The notes: generated by a model from the letters alone, not told the origin. Positions 30,255 through 45,222 are shown, counted from the stretch's first letter. The stretch: 64,000 bases of DNA from Aminobacter aganoensis (GCF_014206975.1 NZ_JACHOU010000003.1:310001-374000), one strand, 5' to 3'. Numbers and translations are program-made.

Positions 30255-30910
30255 TTGGACGAGATGAACGATCGCACCTGCATCGTCACGCGCAAGACCG
30301 CCGAACCGGATGATCTGATCCGGTTCGTCGTCGGTCCGGATTCGGCCGTCGTTCCCGACCTCAAGAGAAATCTGCCCGGCCGTGGTTGCTGGGTGACTGC
30401 CGACCGCCTACATATCGACAAGGCCGCCGCCAAAGGCGCGTTTGCCCGCGCCTTCAAGAAGCCGGTCGTCGTGCCGCCCGAATTGGGCGCCATGGTCGAC
30501 GGCCTGCTCGCGAAATCGGCGCTCGGCGTGCTCGGGCTTGCCCGCAAGGCCGGGCTCGTGGCTCTCGGTTCCGCCAAGGTCGACTCCTCGGTGCGCGCCG
30601 GCAAGGCCCTTCTGGTACTCCATGCCTATGAGGGCGCCGAGGACGGCGTCCGCAAGATCACCCAGGCCCGCAAGGCCACAGTGCATATAGGCGGGCCTGC
30701 AACGCCTGCCTACAAACTTTTTTCGGAAGCCGAATTGGGTTTGGCATTGGGGGCAACAAATGTGATACATGCTGCCGTCCTCGCGGGAGACGCGGGCAAG
30801 GCGGTCGCAAAGCGCATGGTTGCGCTTGACCGATATCGGGGCGGATCCCCGGATGATCTGGCAATGATTGCGGCGATTGCCTACGACGATGATGCCGCAG
30901 AGGATATGGA

Positions 30911-30914
<4 letters not shown>
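30255..30914 (+). CDS. YlxR-family RNA-binding protein fused to an L7Ae-like domain (DUF448)
   Basis: A 219-residue two-domain protein. The N-terminal YlxR/DUF448 domain (1-75) has [19 protein letters not shown] and [12 protein letters not shown]. The second half (about 95-195) is an L7Ae/YlxQ-like fold ([20 protein letters not shown]). In Bacillus these are separate ylxR and ylxQ genes; the fusion is normal for alphaproteobacteria. The start TTG 30255 has GGAGAA upstream; an ATG at 30264 is the alternative. Its stop overlaps the infB start by 4 bp. Confidence 0.9.
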
Positions 30915-33529
<2,615 letters not shown>

Positions 33530-33554
33530 GCCTCCGGCATTTGCCCAGTCGTTT

Positions 33555-33585
33555 GGACGGTGGCCGTTCGGCCGCCGTCCGTTTT
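33555..33585 (+). terminator. Intra-operon hairpin between infB and rbfA
   Basis: GGACGG TGGCC pairs with GGCCG CCGTCC, followed by GTTTTCG. It looks like a weak intrinsic terminator or an RNA processing site inside the operon, 60 bp before rbfA. Confidence 0.6.
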
Positions 33586-33643
33586 CGTGCAGCAGGACGC
33601 GCGGTCCCATTCCGTCTCCTGCGACATATGGATTTTCAGGACC

Positions 33644-34051
33644 ATGTCGCGTTTTCAGAGTTCCGGCCCATCCCAGCGCCAGCTTCGCGTCGGCGAGCAG
33701 GTGCGCCATGCGCTGTCCGAAATGCTCCCGCGCGGAGAGATCATCGATCCGGTGATCGAGACGACTGTCATTTCGATCACCGAGGTGCGCATGTCGCCCG
33801 ACCTCAAGATCGCCACCGCCTTCGTGTCGCCGATCGGCGCCAAGGATCCCGACGCGGTCATCGAGGCGCTCAATAAATACGCCAAGTTCATCCGTGGCCG
33901 CGTTTCATTCGCCCTCAAGCAGATGAAATACATGCCGGAATTCCGCTTCCGGCTGGACACCAGTTACGACAATTTCGCCAAGATCAACAATCTGCTGCGC
34001 TCGCCCGAAGTGGCGCGCGACCTCGACGGCGAAGAAGACAAGGAAGACTGA
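33644..34051 (+). CDS. rbfA: Ribosome-binding factor A
   Basis: A 135-residue KH-fold 30S assembly factor. The N terminus [20 protein letters not shown] and motif [13 protein letters not shown] are standard. The C-terminal acidic tail EEDKED is common in rhizobia. Start at ATG 33644 was chosen because the frame further upstream overlaps the hairpin and encodes nothing conserved. truB begins 1 bp after its stop. Confidence 0.95.
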   Translation: MSRFQSSGPSQRQLRVGEQVRHALSEMLPRGEIIDPVIETTVISITEVRMSPDLKIATAFVSPIGAKDPDAVIEALNKYAKFIRGRVSFALKQMKYMPEFRFRLDTSYDNFAKINNLLRSPEVARDLDGEEDKED

Positions 34052-34052
34052 C

Positions 34053-35000
34053 ATGTCGCGTCGCGGCAAGAAGAAAGGCCGGCCTGTCTCCGGCTGGCTG
34101 GTGCTGGACAAACCCGTGGGCATGGGCTCGACCGAGGCCGTCTCCAAGATCAAGTGGCTGTTCAATGCCGAGAAGGCCGGCCATGCCGGCACGCTTGACC
34201 CGCTCGCCTCCGGCATGCTGCCGATCGCGCTGGGCGAGGCCACCAAGACCGTGCCCTATGTCATGGACGGCGCCAAGGTCTACCGCTTTGCCGTCTCCTG
34301 GGGCGAAGAGCGGTCCACCGACGACCTCGAAGGCCCGGTGACCAAGAGTTCCGACAAGCGTCCTTCCGAGGACGAGATCCGCGCCATCATGCCGAACTAC
34401 ACCGGCGTCATCATGCAGACGCCGCCTCAGTTTTCGGCGATCAAGATCGCCGGCGAGCGCGCCTACGATCTCGCCCGCGAGGGTGAGACGGTCGACATCC
34501 CGGCGCGCGAGGTCGAGATCGGCCGGCTCGACATCGTCGAAAACTCCACCGACCGCACCGTCTTCGAAATCGAATGCGGCAAGGGCACCTATGTCCGCTC
34601 GCTCGCCCGCGACATGGGCCGCGATCTCGGCTGCTTCGGCCATATCTCCGAGCTCCGCCGCACCGAAGTCGATCCCTTCACCGCCGAGGACTTCGTCACC
34701 ATCGCCGAGCTGGAAGCCGCTCGCGCCGCCGGCCAGCCGGATGGCGAGGAGGGCAGCTGGGATTTCACCGCCATCGATGAGTTCGTGGTCGACACTGCCG
34801 CCGCCCTCGACTGTCTGCCGCAGGTCGCGGTGACCGACGAGGCCGCCAACAAGATCAGGCTCGGCAACCCGGTCATCGTGCGCGGCCGCGACGCCCCCGT
34901 CGAGGCGGAGGAGGCCTGTGCCACCGCGCGCGGCAGGCTGGTGGCGATCGGTGCCATCGAGCAGGGCATGTTCAAGCCCAAGCGCGTCTTCACCGCCTGA
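34053..35000 (+). CDS. truB: tRNA pseudouridine(55) synthase TruB
   Basis: A 315-residue enzyme forming psi55 in the T-loop of tRNAs. The catalytic Asp lies in [14 protein letters not shown] (about 47-60); [16 protein letters not shown] and [12 protein letters not shown] are the other family motifs. A C-terminal PUA-like region ([11 protein letters not shown]) is present. Last gene of the nusA-infB operon. Confidence 0.96.
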   Translation: MSRRGKKKGRPVSGWLVLDKPVGMGSTEAVSKIKWLFNAEKAGHAGTLDPLASGMLPIALGEATKTVPYVMDGAKVYRFAVSWGEERSTDDLEGPVTKSSDKRPSEDEIRAIMPNYTGVIMQTPPQFSAIKIAGERAYDLAREGETVDIPAREVEIGRLDIVENSTDRTVFEIECGKGTYVRSLARDMGRDLGCFGHISELRRTEVDPFTAEDFVTIAELEAARAAGQPDGEEGSWDFTAIDEFVVDTAAALDCLPQVAVTDEAANKIRLGNPVIVRGRDAPVEAEEACATARGRLVAIGAIEQGMFKPKRVFTA

Positions 35001-35062
35001 CACTTGTTTGCAATCGCCGTTTCCGATTGGATCGTCCCAGATGATTCCGCAGGCGAAGCGCG

Positions 35063-36151
35063 ATGGCAGAGGCTGAGACAATAGCAACACGTCCATCGCG
35101 ACACGCGCGGCGGGCCCCCGTGGGGGCCTCGCCCGGAACGTTGATCGCGGATCCGTCCGCCAAGCAATCGGCCCTCAACCTGACGCTGATTTCGCCCGAC
35201 GCGTGCGAATTCATCAACAACGCCAGCCTCGACGACGTGGCAGCCGCTTGCGAGCAATGGCCGCTGATCTGGCTAGACTGCGTCGGCCTCGCCGACATCG
35301 CGCTGATCGAGGAAATCGGCAACATCTTCAGCCTGCACACGCTGGCGCTCGAGGATGTGGTCAACGCCGGCCAGCGCCCGAAGGCCGAATTCTTCGACGA
35401 TCATGCCTTCTTCGTGCTCTCGATGATCGACGATGCCAAGAGCGCACGCTACGAGCAGATTTCATTCTTCTTCGGCGAGAACTTCGTCGTCACCTTCCAG
35501 GAGCGCGAGGGCGATCCGTTCGAGCCTGTCAGGCAGCGCATCCGCATCTCGAATCCAAGCCGGCTGCGCCATCGCAAGGCCGACTATCTCGCCTATGCCC
35601 TGATCGATGCCGTGGTCGACAGCTACTTCCCGATCGTCGATGCCACCGGCGACAAAGTCGATGCGATCGAGAACGAGCTGCTCAACGCGCAGCCGCAGCC
35701 GCGGCCGAAGGAACATATCGGCGAGCTGCACGGCCTGCGTCGGGCGACCAACCTGCTCAAGCGCACGCTTTGGCCGCTGCGCGATGCCCTGACGACCCTC
35801 ATCCGGTCCGATGCGGCCTTCATCTCGGCCGAGACCAAGGTCTACCTCAACGACACGCTCGACCACGCGATCCGGCTCACCGAAACCGTCGAGTCGCAAC
35901 GCGAGACCATGATCGGGCTGATCGAAATGCAATTGTCGTTGTCGCAGGCGCGCACCAACGAGATCATCGGCGTGCTGACCATCGTGTCGGCGATCTTCAT
36001 CCCGCTGACCTTCCTTGCCGGCATCTGGGGCATGAACTTCGACCATATGCCGGAACTCAAGTCGGCCTATGGCTATCCGGCGGCGCTCGGCTTCATGGCC
36101 CTCGTGGCCGTCGCGCTGGTGGTGATTTTCAAACGCCGCAAGTGGCTCTGA
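35063..36151 (+). CDS. corA: CorA-family Mg2+/Co2+ channel
   Basis: A 362-residue protein: a cytoplasmic N-terminal funnel domain (about 30-260), a long stalk helix, then two C-terminal membrane helices (about 300-320 and 336-356) joined by the selectivity motif GMNF (about 324-327), ending with basic KRRKWL. Start ATG 35063. Monocistronic between truB and rpsO. CorA fits better than the ZntB branch, but substrate cannot be settled from sequence alone. Confidence 0.9.
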   Translation: MAEAETIATRPSRHARRAPVGASPGTLIADPSAKQSALNLTLISPDACEFINNASLDDVAAACEQWPLIWLDCVGLADIALIEEIGNIFSLHTLALEDVVNAGQRPKAEFFDDHAFFVLSMIDDAKSARYEQISFFFGENFVVTFQEREGDPFEPVRQRIRISNPSRLRHRKADYLAYALIDAVVDSYFPIVDATGDKVDAIENELLNAQPQPRPKEHIGELHGLRRATNLLKRTLWPLRDALTTLIRSDAAFISAETKVYLNDTLDHAIRLTETVESQRETMIGLIEMQLSLSQARTNEIIGVLTIVSAIFIPLTFLAGIWGMNFDHMPELKSAYGYPAALGFMALVAVALVVIFKRRKWL

Positions 36152-36313
36152 ACCCCGGCCGGGAGCCGGCTTGCGAAATAGCTGGCATTTGCCGCCAAAT
36201 TCCACTATATGCGCCGCAACATCGCGTCTTTTGCCGCTTTGTTCATCGGCCCCAGCTGGACGACATCCCGGCCGTGGGCGTCCCGTTTCCTCAAGATCGA
36301 AAGGAAAAACACG

Positions 36314-36583
36314 ATGTCGATCACTGCCGAGCGCAAGTCGGAACTCATGAGCGAATTCGCAACCGTCAAGGGCGACACCGGTTCTCCGGAAGTCCAGGTT
36401 GCCATCCTCTCCGAGCGCATCAAGAACCTGACCGAGCACTTCAAGGACCACAAGAAGGACAACCACTCCCGTCGTGGTCTTCTGGCGCTCGTCTCCCAGC
36501 GTCGTTCGCTGCTTGACTACCTCAAGCGCAAGGACGACTCGCGCTATCAGTCGCTGATCGAGAAGCTCGGTCTGCGCCGCTGA
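36314..36583 (+). CDS. rpsO: 30S ribosomal protein S15
   Basis: An 89-residue primary 16S rRNA-binding protein. [17 protein letters not shown] and [19 protein letters not shown] are the family signatures. Start ATG 36314 after AAGGAAAA. It stands upstream of pnp as in most proteobacteria. Confidence 0.98.
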   Translation: MSITAERKSELMSEFATVKGDTGSPEVQVAILSERIKNLTEHFKDHKKDNHSRRGLLALVSQRRSLLDYLKRKDDSRYQSLIEKLGLRR

Positions 36584-36589
36584 CGAATT

Positions 36590-36624
36590 GACCGGCGGGC
36601 TCTCCTTGTGGGGGCCCGCCGGTC
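36590..36624 (+). terminator. Strong hairpin after rpsO
   Basis: GACCGGCGGGC pairs perfectly with GCCCGCCGGTC around a 13-base loop, 6 bases after the rpsO stop. There is no U-run, so it may be an RNase-processing or 3'-protecting hairpin rather than a true terminator. Confidence 0.6.
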
Positions 36625-36953
36625 GCGCATTCAGGGCCATCAACCGGGTGGTCCCTCGGCCCGATCCTGCCACAGGGGTGCGGTCGCGTCGAAAAGGTTC
36701 CGGAGCGCCAAAGGGAAGCGCCCGAACCGCCCATGGACGGTCATGGGGCAGGATTGCAGGACGTTCGGTCGGCCGCCTTCGCGGCCCATATCCACCACCG
36801 AGCTTCTTGTTGTCTTGCCCGTGGCTGGCCAAACCGAAGCCAGGCACATGATCCATCAGGAAAGCCCAGTGGTTTTCCGGGATCCGTGCCTAACACCAGG
36901 GAATGGGCGCGCCGCAAAGCGGTGTTTGCCTCTCCCGCTACGAAGGACAAAAT
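36625..36953. other. rpsO-pnp intergenic / pnp leader
   Basis: No supported gene. In gammaproteobacteria this interval carries an RNase III-cleaved leader through which PNPase autoregulates; similar control is possible, but I do not see an unambiguous long duplex here. GAAGGA at 36942-36947 is the pnp ribosome site. Confidence 0.4.
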
Positions 36954-39101
<2,148 letters not shown>

Positions 39102-39122
39102 TAGGCTCGACAGCTGTTATGA

Positions 39123-39157
39123 AGCGGGCGCGGCCGAAAGGTCGCGCCCGTTTCGTT
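39123..39157 (+). terminator. Rho-independent terminator after pnp
   Basis: CGGGCGCGGCC and GGTCGCGCCCG form a stem with a GAAA-type loop, followed by TTTCGTTT. Confidence 0.85.
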
Positions 39158-39188
39158 TGAGTAGACCAGACAACACCGGAAATCGGCC

Positions 39189-40205
39189 ATGGCCCGCGAT
39201 GCACTGAAGACGCTGTTCTACCCCTTCGAGGCCGAGGTTCTGGCGATGCCGGGGCAGGGCACCCGTGCGCTCTTCATCGGTGCCGAGCCGGGCTTCAGGA
39301 AGCCGCAGGGCTTCGACGCAAAGCTTTCCCTGGTTCAGGGCTTCAGGCCGCATGTGCTGGCGCTGGCGGCCGCTGGACACGATGTTGCGGCGAGCGCCGA
39401 GGAAGACGGCTACGACGTTGCCCTGGTGCTTGCCGGCAGGCACCGCGGCCTCAACGAACTGCGTGTCGCCGAGGCGATCGAGCGCGTGGCGGCGGGTGGC
39501 CTGATCGTGATTGCCGGCGGCAAGGACGACGGCATCGCCAGCCTGCGCAAGCGGCTGGGCTCGCTGGTCGAGATCGAGGACCACCTGCCCAAATATCATG
39601 GGACGGCGCTCTGGTTCCGCCGCACGGCGCAGGCCGAGGTCGCGTCCGCAATATTGCGCGCGGACAATCCCGGGCAACTGGTCGAGGGGCGTTTCCGCAC
39701 CGCACCGGGCATGTTCTCGTTCGAACGCGTCGACGCCGGTTCGCGCCTGCTGGTCGACAACCTGCCTTCCGACATCAAGGGCAAGGTCGCCGATTTTTGC
39801 GCCGGGTGGGGCTATGTCGCGGCCGAGGTCGCCGCCCGGGCGCCGGGCCTCACGGCGCTCGACCTGTTCGAGGCCGATTTCGATGCGCTCGAGGCGGCCA
39901 GGGTCAACGTGCCCGACGCACCTGTCGCGCCCGCCTTCCACTGGCAGGACCTGGTCAAGGAGCCGGTCGAGCGGCGCTACGACATGGTGGTGATGAACCC
40001 GCCCTTCCACCTCGACCGCGATGCCGATCCCGAGATCGGCCAGCGCATGATCCGGGCGGCGTCTGCCGCGCTCAAGCCGGGCGGGCGGCTGTTCATGGTG
40101 GCCAACCGCCATCTGCCCTACCAGCCAGTGCTGGCGGCGACATTCTCGTCGGTTCAGGAAATCGCCGTCGACAGCGCCTTCAGGGTCTACGCCGCCAAGC
40201 GCTGA
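39189..40205 (+). CDS. rsmC: Class I SAM-dependent methyltransferase, RsmC-like
   Basis: A 338-residue protein with two related methyltransferase-like halves: a degenerate N-terminal one and a C-terminal catalytic one. The latter has VADFCAGWGYVAAEVA (motif I) and VMNPPFH, the guanine-N2 methyltransferase motif. Architecture and length fit RsmC, which makes m2G1207 in 16S rRNA. 87 bp after pnp. The RlmG paralogue is an alternative. Confidence 0.8.
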   Translation: MARDALKTLFYPFEAEVLAMPGQGTRALFIGAEPGFRKPQGFDAKLSLVQGFRPHVLALAAAGHDVAASAEEDGYDVALVLAGRHRGLNELRVAEAIERVAAGGLIVIAGGKDDGIASLRKRLGSLVEIEDHLPKYHGTALWFRRTAQAEVASAILRADNPGQLVEGRFRTAPGMFSFERVDAGSRLLVDNLPSDIKGKVADFCAGWGYVAAEVAARAPGLTALDLFEADFDALEAARVNVPDAPVAPAFHWQDLVKEPVERRYDMVVMNPPFHLDRDADPEIGQRMIRAASAALKPGGRLFMVANRHLPYQPVLAATFSSVQEIAVDSAFRVYAAKR

Positions 40206-40207
40206 CC

Positions 40208-41773
40208 TCAGTGTACACTGGCCGTGCGGTCGGCGGGAACGACAAGCCCGGCATCGCCGAGCACCAGCGGCGCCGGACGGCCGAAGAAATAGCCCTGCAC
40301 CACCTGGCAGCCCGCCGCCCTGAGCAGGGTGGCCTGGTTTTCCGTCTCTACGCCCTCGGCGATGGTGCGCACGCCGAGCGCCCTGGACAGGCCGACGATG
40401 GTCGAGACCACGGCGCCGGAATTGCTGTCGGTCTCCATGCGGCTGACGAAGGAGCGGTCGATCTTGAGCTTGTGGAACGAGAAGTCGATCAGGTAGGCGA
40501 GGTTCGAATAGCCGGTTCCGAAATCGTCGACCGCCACCGAGATGCCCATCGCTGTCAGTTGCTTCAGGATCTGGGCGGCGCGGTCGCGGTCCTGCATCAT
40601 CGCCGATTCGGTCAGCTCCAGCTCGAGCCGCTTGGGCGCGATGCCGGTTTCCTTGATGATCCTCTCGACGATGCCGACGAAGTCGCGGGTCATGAACTGG
40701 ACCGGCGAGATGTTGACCGCCACGAAGCAGTCTTCCGGCAGCAGGCGGGCATCGGTGCAGGCCTTGCGCAGCACCCATTCGCCGATCGGCGCGATCATGC
40801 CGGTTTCTTCGGCGACCGAGATGAACTCGCCCGGCGGGATCGTGCCGCGCTCGGGGTGATGCCAGCGGATCAGCGCCTCGTAGCCGACGACGCGGCCGGT
40901 CGGCAGGTCGAGCTGCGGCTGGTAGTGCAGGTCGAAGTCGCCGCGCTCGAAGGCGACATGCAGTTCCGACTCGACCCATTGGCGGTGATCGGCGACGCGG
41001 CCCATCTCAGGCTGGAACACGGCCCAGTCGCCGATGCCGCTGGCTCGCGCGTTCTGCAGCGCCAGGTTGGAGCGGCGCAGCAGCGTCACCGGGTCGTAGC
41101 CGTCCTTGGGCATGGCGACGACGCCGACAGACACGTTGACCGACTGGAGGTGTGACGGCAGCTGGTAGGGCCGCATCAGGTCGTGGATCAGGCGGTCGAT
41201 GAGGGCTTCGAGAGAGCCCTGCAAGGCCGGGTCGGGACTGAGGATGGCGAACTCGCCGGCGCCGATGCGGCCGATGACCACGTCGCGCGGCAGTGCGGCC
41301 TTCAGGCGCGCGGTAAAGGCCCGGATCAGCGCGTCGCCATTGCTGTAGCCGATGGCGTCGTTGATCTGCTTGAAGCGGTCGATGTCGACGTCGATGAGGA
41401 ACACCGGCTTGCCGGTTCGCGCCGTGGCCGACGCCGCCTCGGCGATCTTGCCGACCATCGCCGTCCGCGCCAGAAGCCCGGTCAGCTTGTCGAAATGGGT
41501 CTCGTTGAAGACATAGTCGGCCGATTCGTCGATGCCGGCAAAGAACGACATTGCCGCGATCGATGCAGCGAGCGCGCAAAGCGCGGCGATGATCGTTGCA
41601 GCGACATCCGAGGGCATGCCGCCGACATTGGCTCCGAGGGCGAACCTCAGCCCCCACATGCCGAATACGAAACTGCCCAACCCCGCACTGGCGATGGTGA
41701 CGAGCCGAAACAACGGGCTTCGACGGGGATTCCTGACGGCAGGCATGCGTGACTTTCCTAACTTGCGTGGCAT
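40208..41773 (-). CDS. Membrane GGDEF-EAL protein, probable c-di-GMP phosphodiesterase
   Basis: A 521-residue protein. Two N-terminal membrane segments (about 23-47 and 57-80), a GGDEF domain (about 95-245) and an EAL domain (about 265-510). The GGDEF active site is degenerate, GAGEF at 171-175, so cyclase activity is unlikely. The EAL domain keeps YEALIRW, DDFGTGYSNLAYL, KIDRSFV and TIAEGVET, the metal and catalytic residues, so hydrolysis of c-di-GMP to pGpG is expected, perhaps with GTP tuning by the GGDEF domain. Start at ATG 41773 (a GTG one codon earlier is possible). It is convergent with the methyltransferase, with a 2-bp gap. Confidence 0.9.
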   Translation of the reverse strand: MPRKLGKSRMPAVRNPRRSPLFRLVTIASAGLGSFVFGMWGLRFALGANVGGMPSDVAATIIAALCALAASIAAMSFFAGIDESADYVFNETHFDKLTGLLARTAMVGKIAEAASATARTGKPVFLIDVDIDRFKQINDAIGYSNGDALIRAFTARLKAALPRDVVIGRIGAGEFAILSPDPALQGSLEALIDRLIHDLMRPYQLPSHLQSVNVSVGVVAMPKDGYDPVTLLRRSNLALQNARASGIGDWAVFQPEMGRVADHRQWVESELHVAFERGDFDLHYQPQLDLPTGRVVGYEALIRWHHPERGTIPPGEFISVAEETGMIAPIGEWVLRKACTDARLLPEDCFVAVNISPVQFMTRDFVGIVERIIKETGIAPKRLELELTESAMMQDRDRAAQILKQLTAMGISVAVDDFGTGYSNLAYLIDFSFHKLKIDRSFVSRMETDSNSGAVVSTIVGLSRALGVRTIAEGVETENQATLLRAAGCQVVQGYFFGRPAPLVLGDAGLVVPADRTASVH

Positions 41774-41938
41774 CACTACCGATTCGCTCGTTAAGATCGC
41801 TTGCGGCGATTGTCTACAATTTTAACGTCGGGAGAGATTTTACAGCGCCGCATGTCCGCTGGAACGCGCGAAAGACGCTGTAGGAGCATGAATTGGCGCA
41901 TGGCGCTTCGCGGAAATCGAATCCGATTCCCGGGCGCG

Positions 41939-42751
41939 TCAGTCGCGCCCGCCATCCATTTGCTTGAGTTCGTCCAGCGTCGGCATCGAGACGATGTGAT
42001 AGCCCGAATCGACGTAGTGGATCTCGCCGGTGACGCCCGACGACAGGTCGGAGAGCAGGTACAGCGCCGAACCGCCGACCTCGTCGAGGGTCACTGTGCG
42101 CCTGAGCGGCGAGTTGCGCTGCTGGTAGGAGAACATGTGGCGGGCATCGGCGATGCCGGCACCTGCCAGCGTGCGCACCGGACCGGCCGAGATGCCGTTG
42201 ATGCGGATGCCGCGCGGGCCGTAGTCATTGGCGAGATAACGCACGCTGGCCTCGAGGCCGGCCTTGGCGACGCCCATGACGTTGTAGTTGGGCATGACGC
42301 GCACCGACCCTGCGTAGGTCAGCGTGATCATCGAGCCGCCGTCGTTCATCAGGGCTGCTGCATGCTTGGCGACCTCGGTGAACGAGAAGCACGAGATGAC
42401 CATGGTGCGCACGAAGTTGTCGCGCGTGGTGTCGGCGTAGAGGCCCTTGAGCTCGTTCTTGTCGGAAAAGCCGATGGCGTGGACCAGGAAGTCGATGCCG
42501 CCCCACTTTTCCCTGAGCGTCTCGAAAGCGGCCACCACCGAGGCGCTGTCCTCGACATCGCAGGGCACCAGTATGTCGGCACCGACCTTCTCGGCCAGCG
42601 GCTTGACGCGGCGGCCGAAGGCCTCGCCCTGGTAGGTGAAGGCAAGCTCGGCACCGTGTTCGGCGAGCTTCTGCGCGATGCCCCAGGCAATCGAGTGGTC
42701 GTTCGCGACGCCCATGATGAGCCCGCGCTTGCCCTTCATCAATCCGTCCAT
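41939..42751 (-). CDS. fabI: Enoyl-ACP reductase (NADH) FabI
   Basis: A 270-residue SDR-type enzyme doing the last step of each fatty-acid elongation cycle. Nucleotide-binding GVANDHSIAWGIA (about 14-26), HAIGFS, and the Y-x6-K pair in YNVMGVAK, all FabI-typical. Third gene of fabA-fabB-fabI, 10 bp after fabB. Rhizobia often have a second FabI elsewhere. Confidence 0.95.
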   Translation of the reverse strand: MDGLMKGKRGLIMGVANDHSIAWGIAQKLAEHGAELAFTYQGEAFGRRVKPLAEKVGADILVPCDVEDSASVVAAFETLREKWGGIDFLVHAIGFSDKNELKGLYADTTRDNFVRTMVISCFSFTEVAKHAAALMNDGGSMITLTYAGSVRVMPNYNVMGVAKAGLEASVRYLANDYGPRGIRINGISAGPVRTLAGAGIADARHMFSYQQRNSPLRRTVTLDEVGGSALYLLSDLSSGVTGEIHYVDSGYHIVSMPTLDELKQMDGGRD

Positions 42752-42761
42752 GTCGGTGTCC

Positions 42762-43985
42762 CTATGCGGAGAGGCGCTGGAAAACGAGCGTGGCGTTGGT
42801 GCCGCCGAAGCCGAAGGAGTTGGACAGCACCGTGTCGATCTTGGCGTTGTCGATGCGCTTGCGCACGATCGGCATGCCTTCGAACTCCGGGTCGAGCTCT
42901 TCGATATGGGCGCTCTCGCCGATGAAGCCGCCCTGCATCATCAGGATCGAATAGATCGATTCCTGCACGCCCGCCGCACCCAACGAGTGGCCGGTCAGCG
43001 ACTTGGTCGAGGTGATGTTGGGCAAATTGCCGGCGAAGACTTCGCGGATCGCGCCCATTTCCTTGCTGTCGCCCACCGGCGTCGAGGTGCCGTGGGTGTT
43101 GATGTAGTCGACCGAACCCTTCACCGTCGACAGCGCCTGGCGCATGCAGCGCATCGCGCCTTCGCCCGACGGGGCGACCATGTCGTAGCCATCGGAGGTG
43201 GCGCCGTAGCCGACCAGTTCGCAATAGATCTTGGCGCCGCGCGCTTTGGCATGCTCGAGCTCTTCAAGCACCAGCACGCCCGCGCCGCCGGCGATGACGA
43301 AGCCGTCGCGGTTGACGTCATAGGCGCGCGAGGCGACCGGGGCGCGATCGTTGTACTTGGACGACATGGCGCCCATGGCGTCGAACAGGTTCGACATGGT
43401 CCAGTCGAGGTCTTCGTGGCCGCCGGCGAACATGACGTCCTGCTTGCCCCACTGGATCATCTCGGCGGCGTTGCCGATGCAATGCGCCGAGGTCGAGCAG
43501 GCCGAGGAGATCGAATAGTTGACGCCGTGGATCTTGAACCAGGTGGCGAGCGTGGCGGACGCCGTCGACGACATCGCCTTCGGCACCGCGAACGGCCCGA
43601 TGCGCTTGGGGCTGTTGTTCTTCTGGGTGATTTCGGCGGCTTCGACGATGGTGCGGGTCGAAGGACCGCCCGAACCCATGATGATGCCGGTGCGCGGATT
43701 GCCGGAAATGACGCTCTCTTCGAGGCCGCTGTCGGCGATCGCCTGCTTCATGGCGACATGGTTCCACATGCCGCCCTGCGACAGGAAACGGGCGGCGCGA
43801 CGGTCGACGAGCTCTGTCGTGTCGAGGTTCGGCGCGCCCCAGACCTGGCACTTGAAGCCGTGCTCGGCAAAGGACTCCGAAAAGCTGATGCCGGACTTGG
43901 CGTCACGCAGCGAAGCTTGAACCTCGGAGGCGTTGTTACCGATGGACGATACGATGCCAAGGCCAGTTACGACGACACGTCTCAT
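42762..43985 (-). CDS. fabB: 3-oxoacyl-ACP synthase I (FabB)
   Basis: A 407-residue condensing enzyme. The catalytic triad is Cys at about 163 in [10 protein letters not shown], His in [11 protein letters not shown] and His in [12 protein letters not shown]. The coupling to fabA identifies it as the FabB used for elongation of cis-unsaturated acyl chains rather than FabF. It begins 30 bp after fabA. Confidence 0.95.
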   Translation of the reverse strand: MRRVVVTGLGIVSSIGNNASEVQASLRDAKSGISFSESFAEHGFKCQVWGAPNLDTTELVDRRAARFLSQGGMWNHVAMKQAIADSGLEESVISGNPRTGIIMGSGGPSTRTIVEAAEITQKNNSPKRIGPFAVPKAMSSTASATLATWFKIHGVNYSISSACSTSAHCIGNAAEMIQWGKQDVMFAGGHEDLDWTMSNLFDAMGAMSSKYNDRAPVASRAYDVNRDGFVIAGGAGVLVLEELEHAKARGAKIYCELVGYGATSDGYDMVAPSGEGAMRCMRQALSTVKGSVDYINTHGTSTPVGDSKEMGAIREVFAGNLPNITSTKSLTGHSLGAAGVQESIYSILMMQGGFIGESAHIEELDPEFEGMPIVRKRIDNAKIDTVLSNSFGFGGTNATLVFQRLSA

Positions 43986-44015
43986 GAGAATCTCCGGTCC
44001 AGTGTATGGGGCCGA

Positions 44016-44537
44016 TCAGACGGCCGAGGCTTCCTGCTTCGAGAGCCCGACCTTCAGGTCGGTAGCCTTGTAGATAGGTTCGCCGTCGGCCTTCAACCAG
44101 CCGTCGGCGATGCCGAGCACCAGGCGGCCGCGCATGACGCGCTTGAAGTCGATGCCGTATTCGACCTTTTTGACCGAAGGCGTGACCATGCCCTTGAACT
44201 TCACCTCGCCGGTGGAGAGCGCCATGCCCTTGCCCTGTTCGCCGAGCCAGCCGAGATAGAAGCCGGTCAGCTGCCACATGGCGTCGAGGCCGAGGCAGCC
44301 CGGCATGATGGGGTTGCCGATGAAGTGGCAGGGGAAGAACCACAGGTCCGGCTTGATGTCGAACTCAGCGCGGACGAAGCCCTTGTCGAACTCGCCGCCG
44401 GTTTCGCTGATCTCGGTGATGCGATCGAACATCAGCATCGGCGGGGCCGGAAGCTGGGCATTGCCGGGGCCGAACAAGTCGCCGCGGGCACATGCCAGCA
44501 ATTCTTCGTAGCCGTAGCTGGATTTCTGATCGGCCAT
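44016..44537 (-). CDS. fabA: 3-hydroxydecanoyl-ACP dehydratase/isomerase FabA
   Basis: A 173-residue hot-dog-fold enzyme that makes the double bond of unsaturated fatty acids. [20 protein letters not shown] holds the active-site His and Asp. Start ATG at 44537 gives [14 protein letters not shown]; the frame is open 36 codons upstream into the intergenic region without conservation. First gene of the fab operon, divergent from irr. Confidence 0.95.
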   Translation of the reverse strand: MADQKSSYGYEELLACARGDLFGPGNAQLPAPPMLMFDRITEISETGGEFDKGFVRAEFDIKPDLWFFPCHFIGNPIMPGCLGLDAMWQLTGFYLGWLGEQGKGMALSTGEVKFKGMVTPSVKKVEYGIDFKRVMRGRLVLGIADGWLKADGEPIYKATDLKVGLSKQEASAV

Positions 44538-44786
44538 GAACACCTTCCCCGTATAAGTTCTCGGGCGGTGCCGCCCTTCCTGTGTGCTCTCACTAGCACA
44601 GACTGTTTGCAGCCGGAAACCGGCGTTTGCGATTAACGCGCCCATCCGCCTGGGTCAATGCGCGCTATTGATCGCATTTGAACGACAGAATATATGTCAG
44701 GCATAGCTTGCCGGCGTTCTATTCGGATCTAGAAGCGCCCGGCGGATTTTTTTGAGGCGAAGGCAACCTTCGACGAGGCAAACCGA

Positions 44787-45212
44787 GTGGATTCCCGCAA
44801 GGCCAGTATTGCTGTGGAAACGCGTGTGCGCGATGCGGGCCTGAGGCCCACGCGGCAGCGTATTGCGTTGGCCGAACTGCTGTTTGCCAAGGGCGATCGC
44901 CATCTTTCTGCGGAAGAGCTGCACGAGGAGGCGCTCGGCGCCGGCGTGCCGGTGTCACTGGCGACTGTCTACAACGCGCTGCACCAGTTCACCGAATCCG
45001 GTCTGCTGCGCATCCTCGCGGTCGAAGGCTCGAAGACCTATTTCGACACTAACACCTCGGACCACCACCATTTCTATGTCGAGGGTGAGAACCGCATCTT
45101 CGACATCGAATCGAATTCGGTCTGCGTCACCAACCTGCCGGAACCGCCGGAAGGCATGGAGATCGCCAATGTCGATATCGTGGTGAGGCTGCGGCCCAAG
45201 CGCCCGGCCTGA
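44787..45212 (+). CDS. irr: Iron response regulator Irr (Fur superfamily)
   Basis: A 141-residue Fur-family regulator. RDAGLRPTRQRIALAELL is the winged-helix start, SLATVYNALHQFTESGLLR the recognition region, and SDHHHFYVEGENRIFDIE holds the histidine motif (93-95) that binds haem or metal in rhizobial Irr. There is no N-terminal Cys-Pro haem motif of the Bradyrhizobium type. Irr acts under iron limitation, repressing haem synthesis and iron-using genes. The start is GTG 44787; no ATG is available. The place next to fabA is usual in Rhizobiales. Confidence 0.94.
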   Translation: MDSRKASIAVETRVRDAGLRPTRQRIALAELLFAKGDRHLSAEELHEEALGAGVPVSLATVYNALHQFTESGLLRILAVEGSKTYFDTNTSDHHHFYVEGENRIFDIESNSVCVTNLPEPPEGMEIANVDIVVRLRPKRPA

Positions 45213-45222
45213 TCTCCGGGCA

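Noticed and set aside
44717-44734. TTCTA-N8-TAGAA dyad upstream of irr as an Irr/ICE box
   Set aside because: The known ICE has the opposite order of half-sites (TAGAA then TTCTA) and a shorter spacer, so the match is not convincing.
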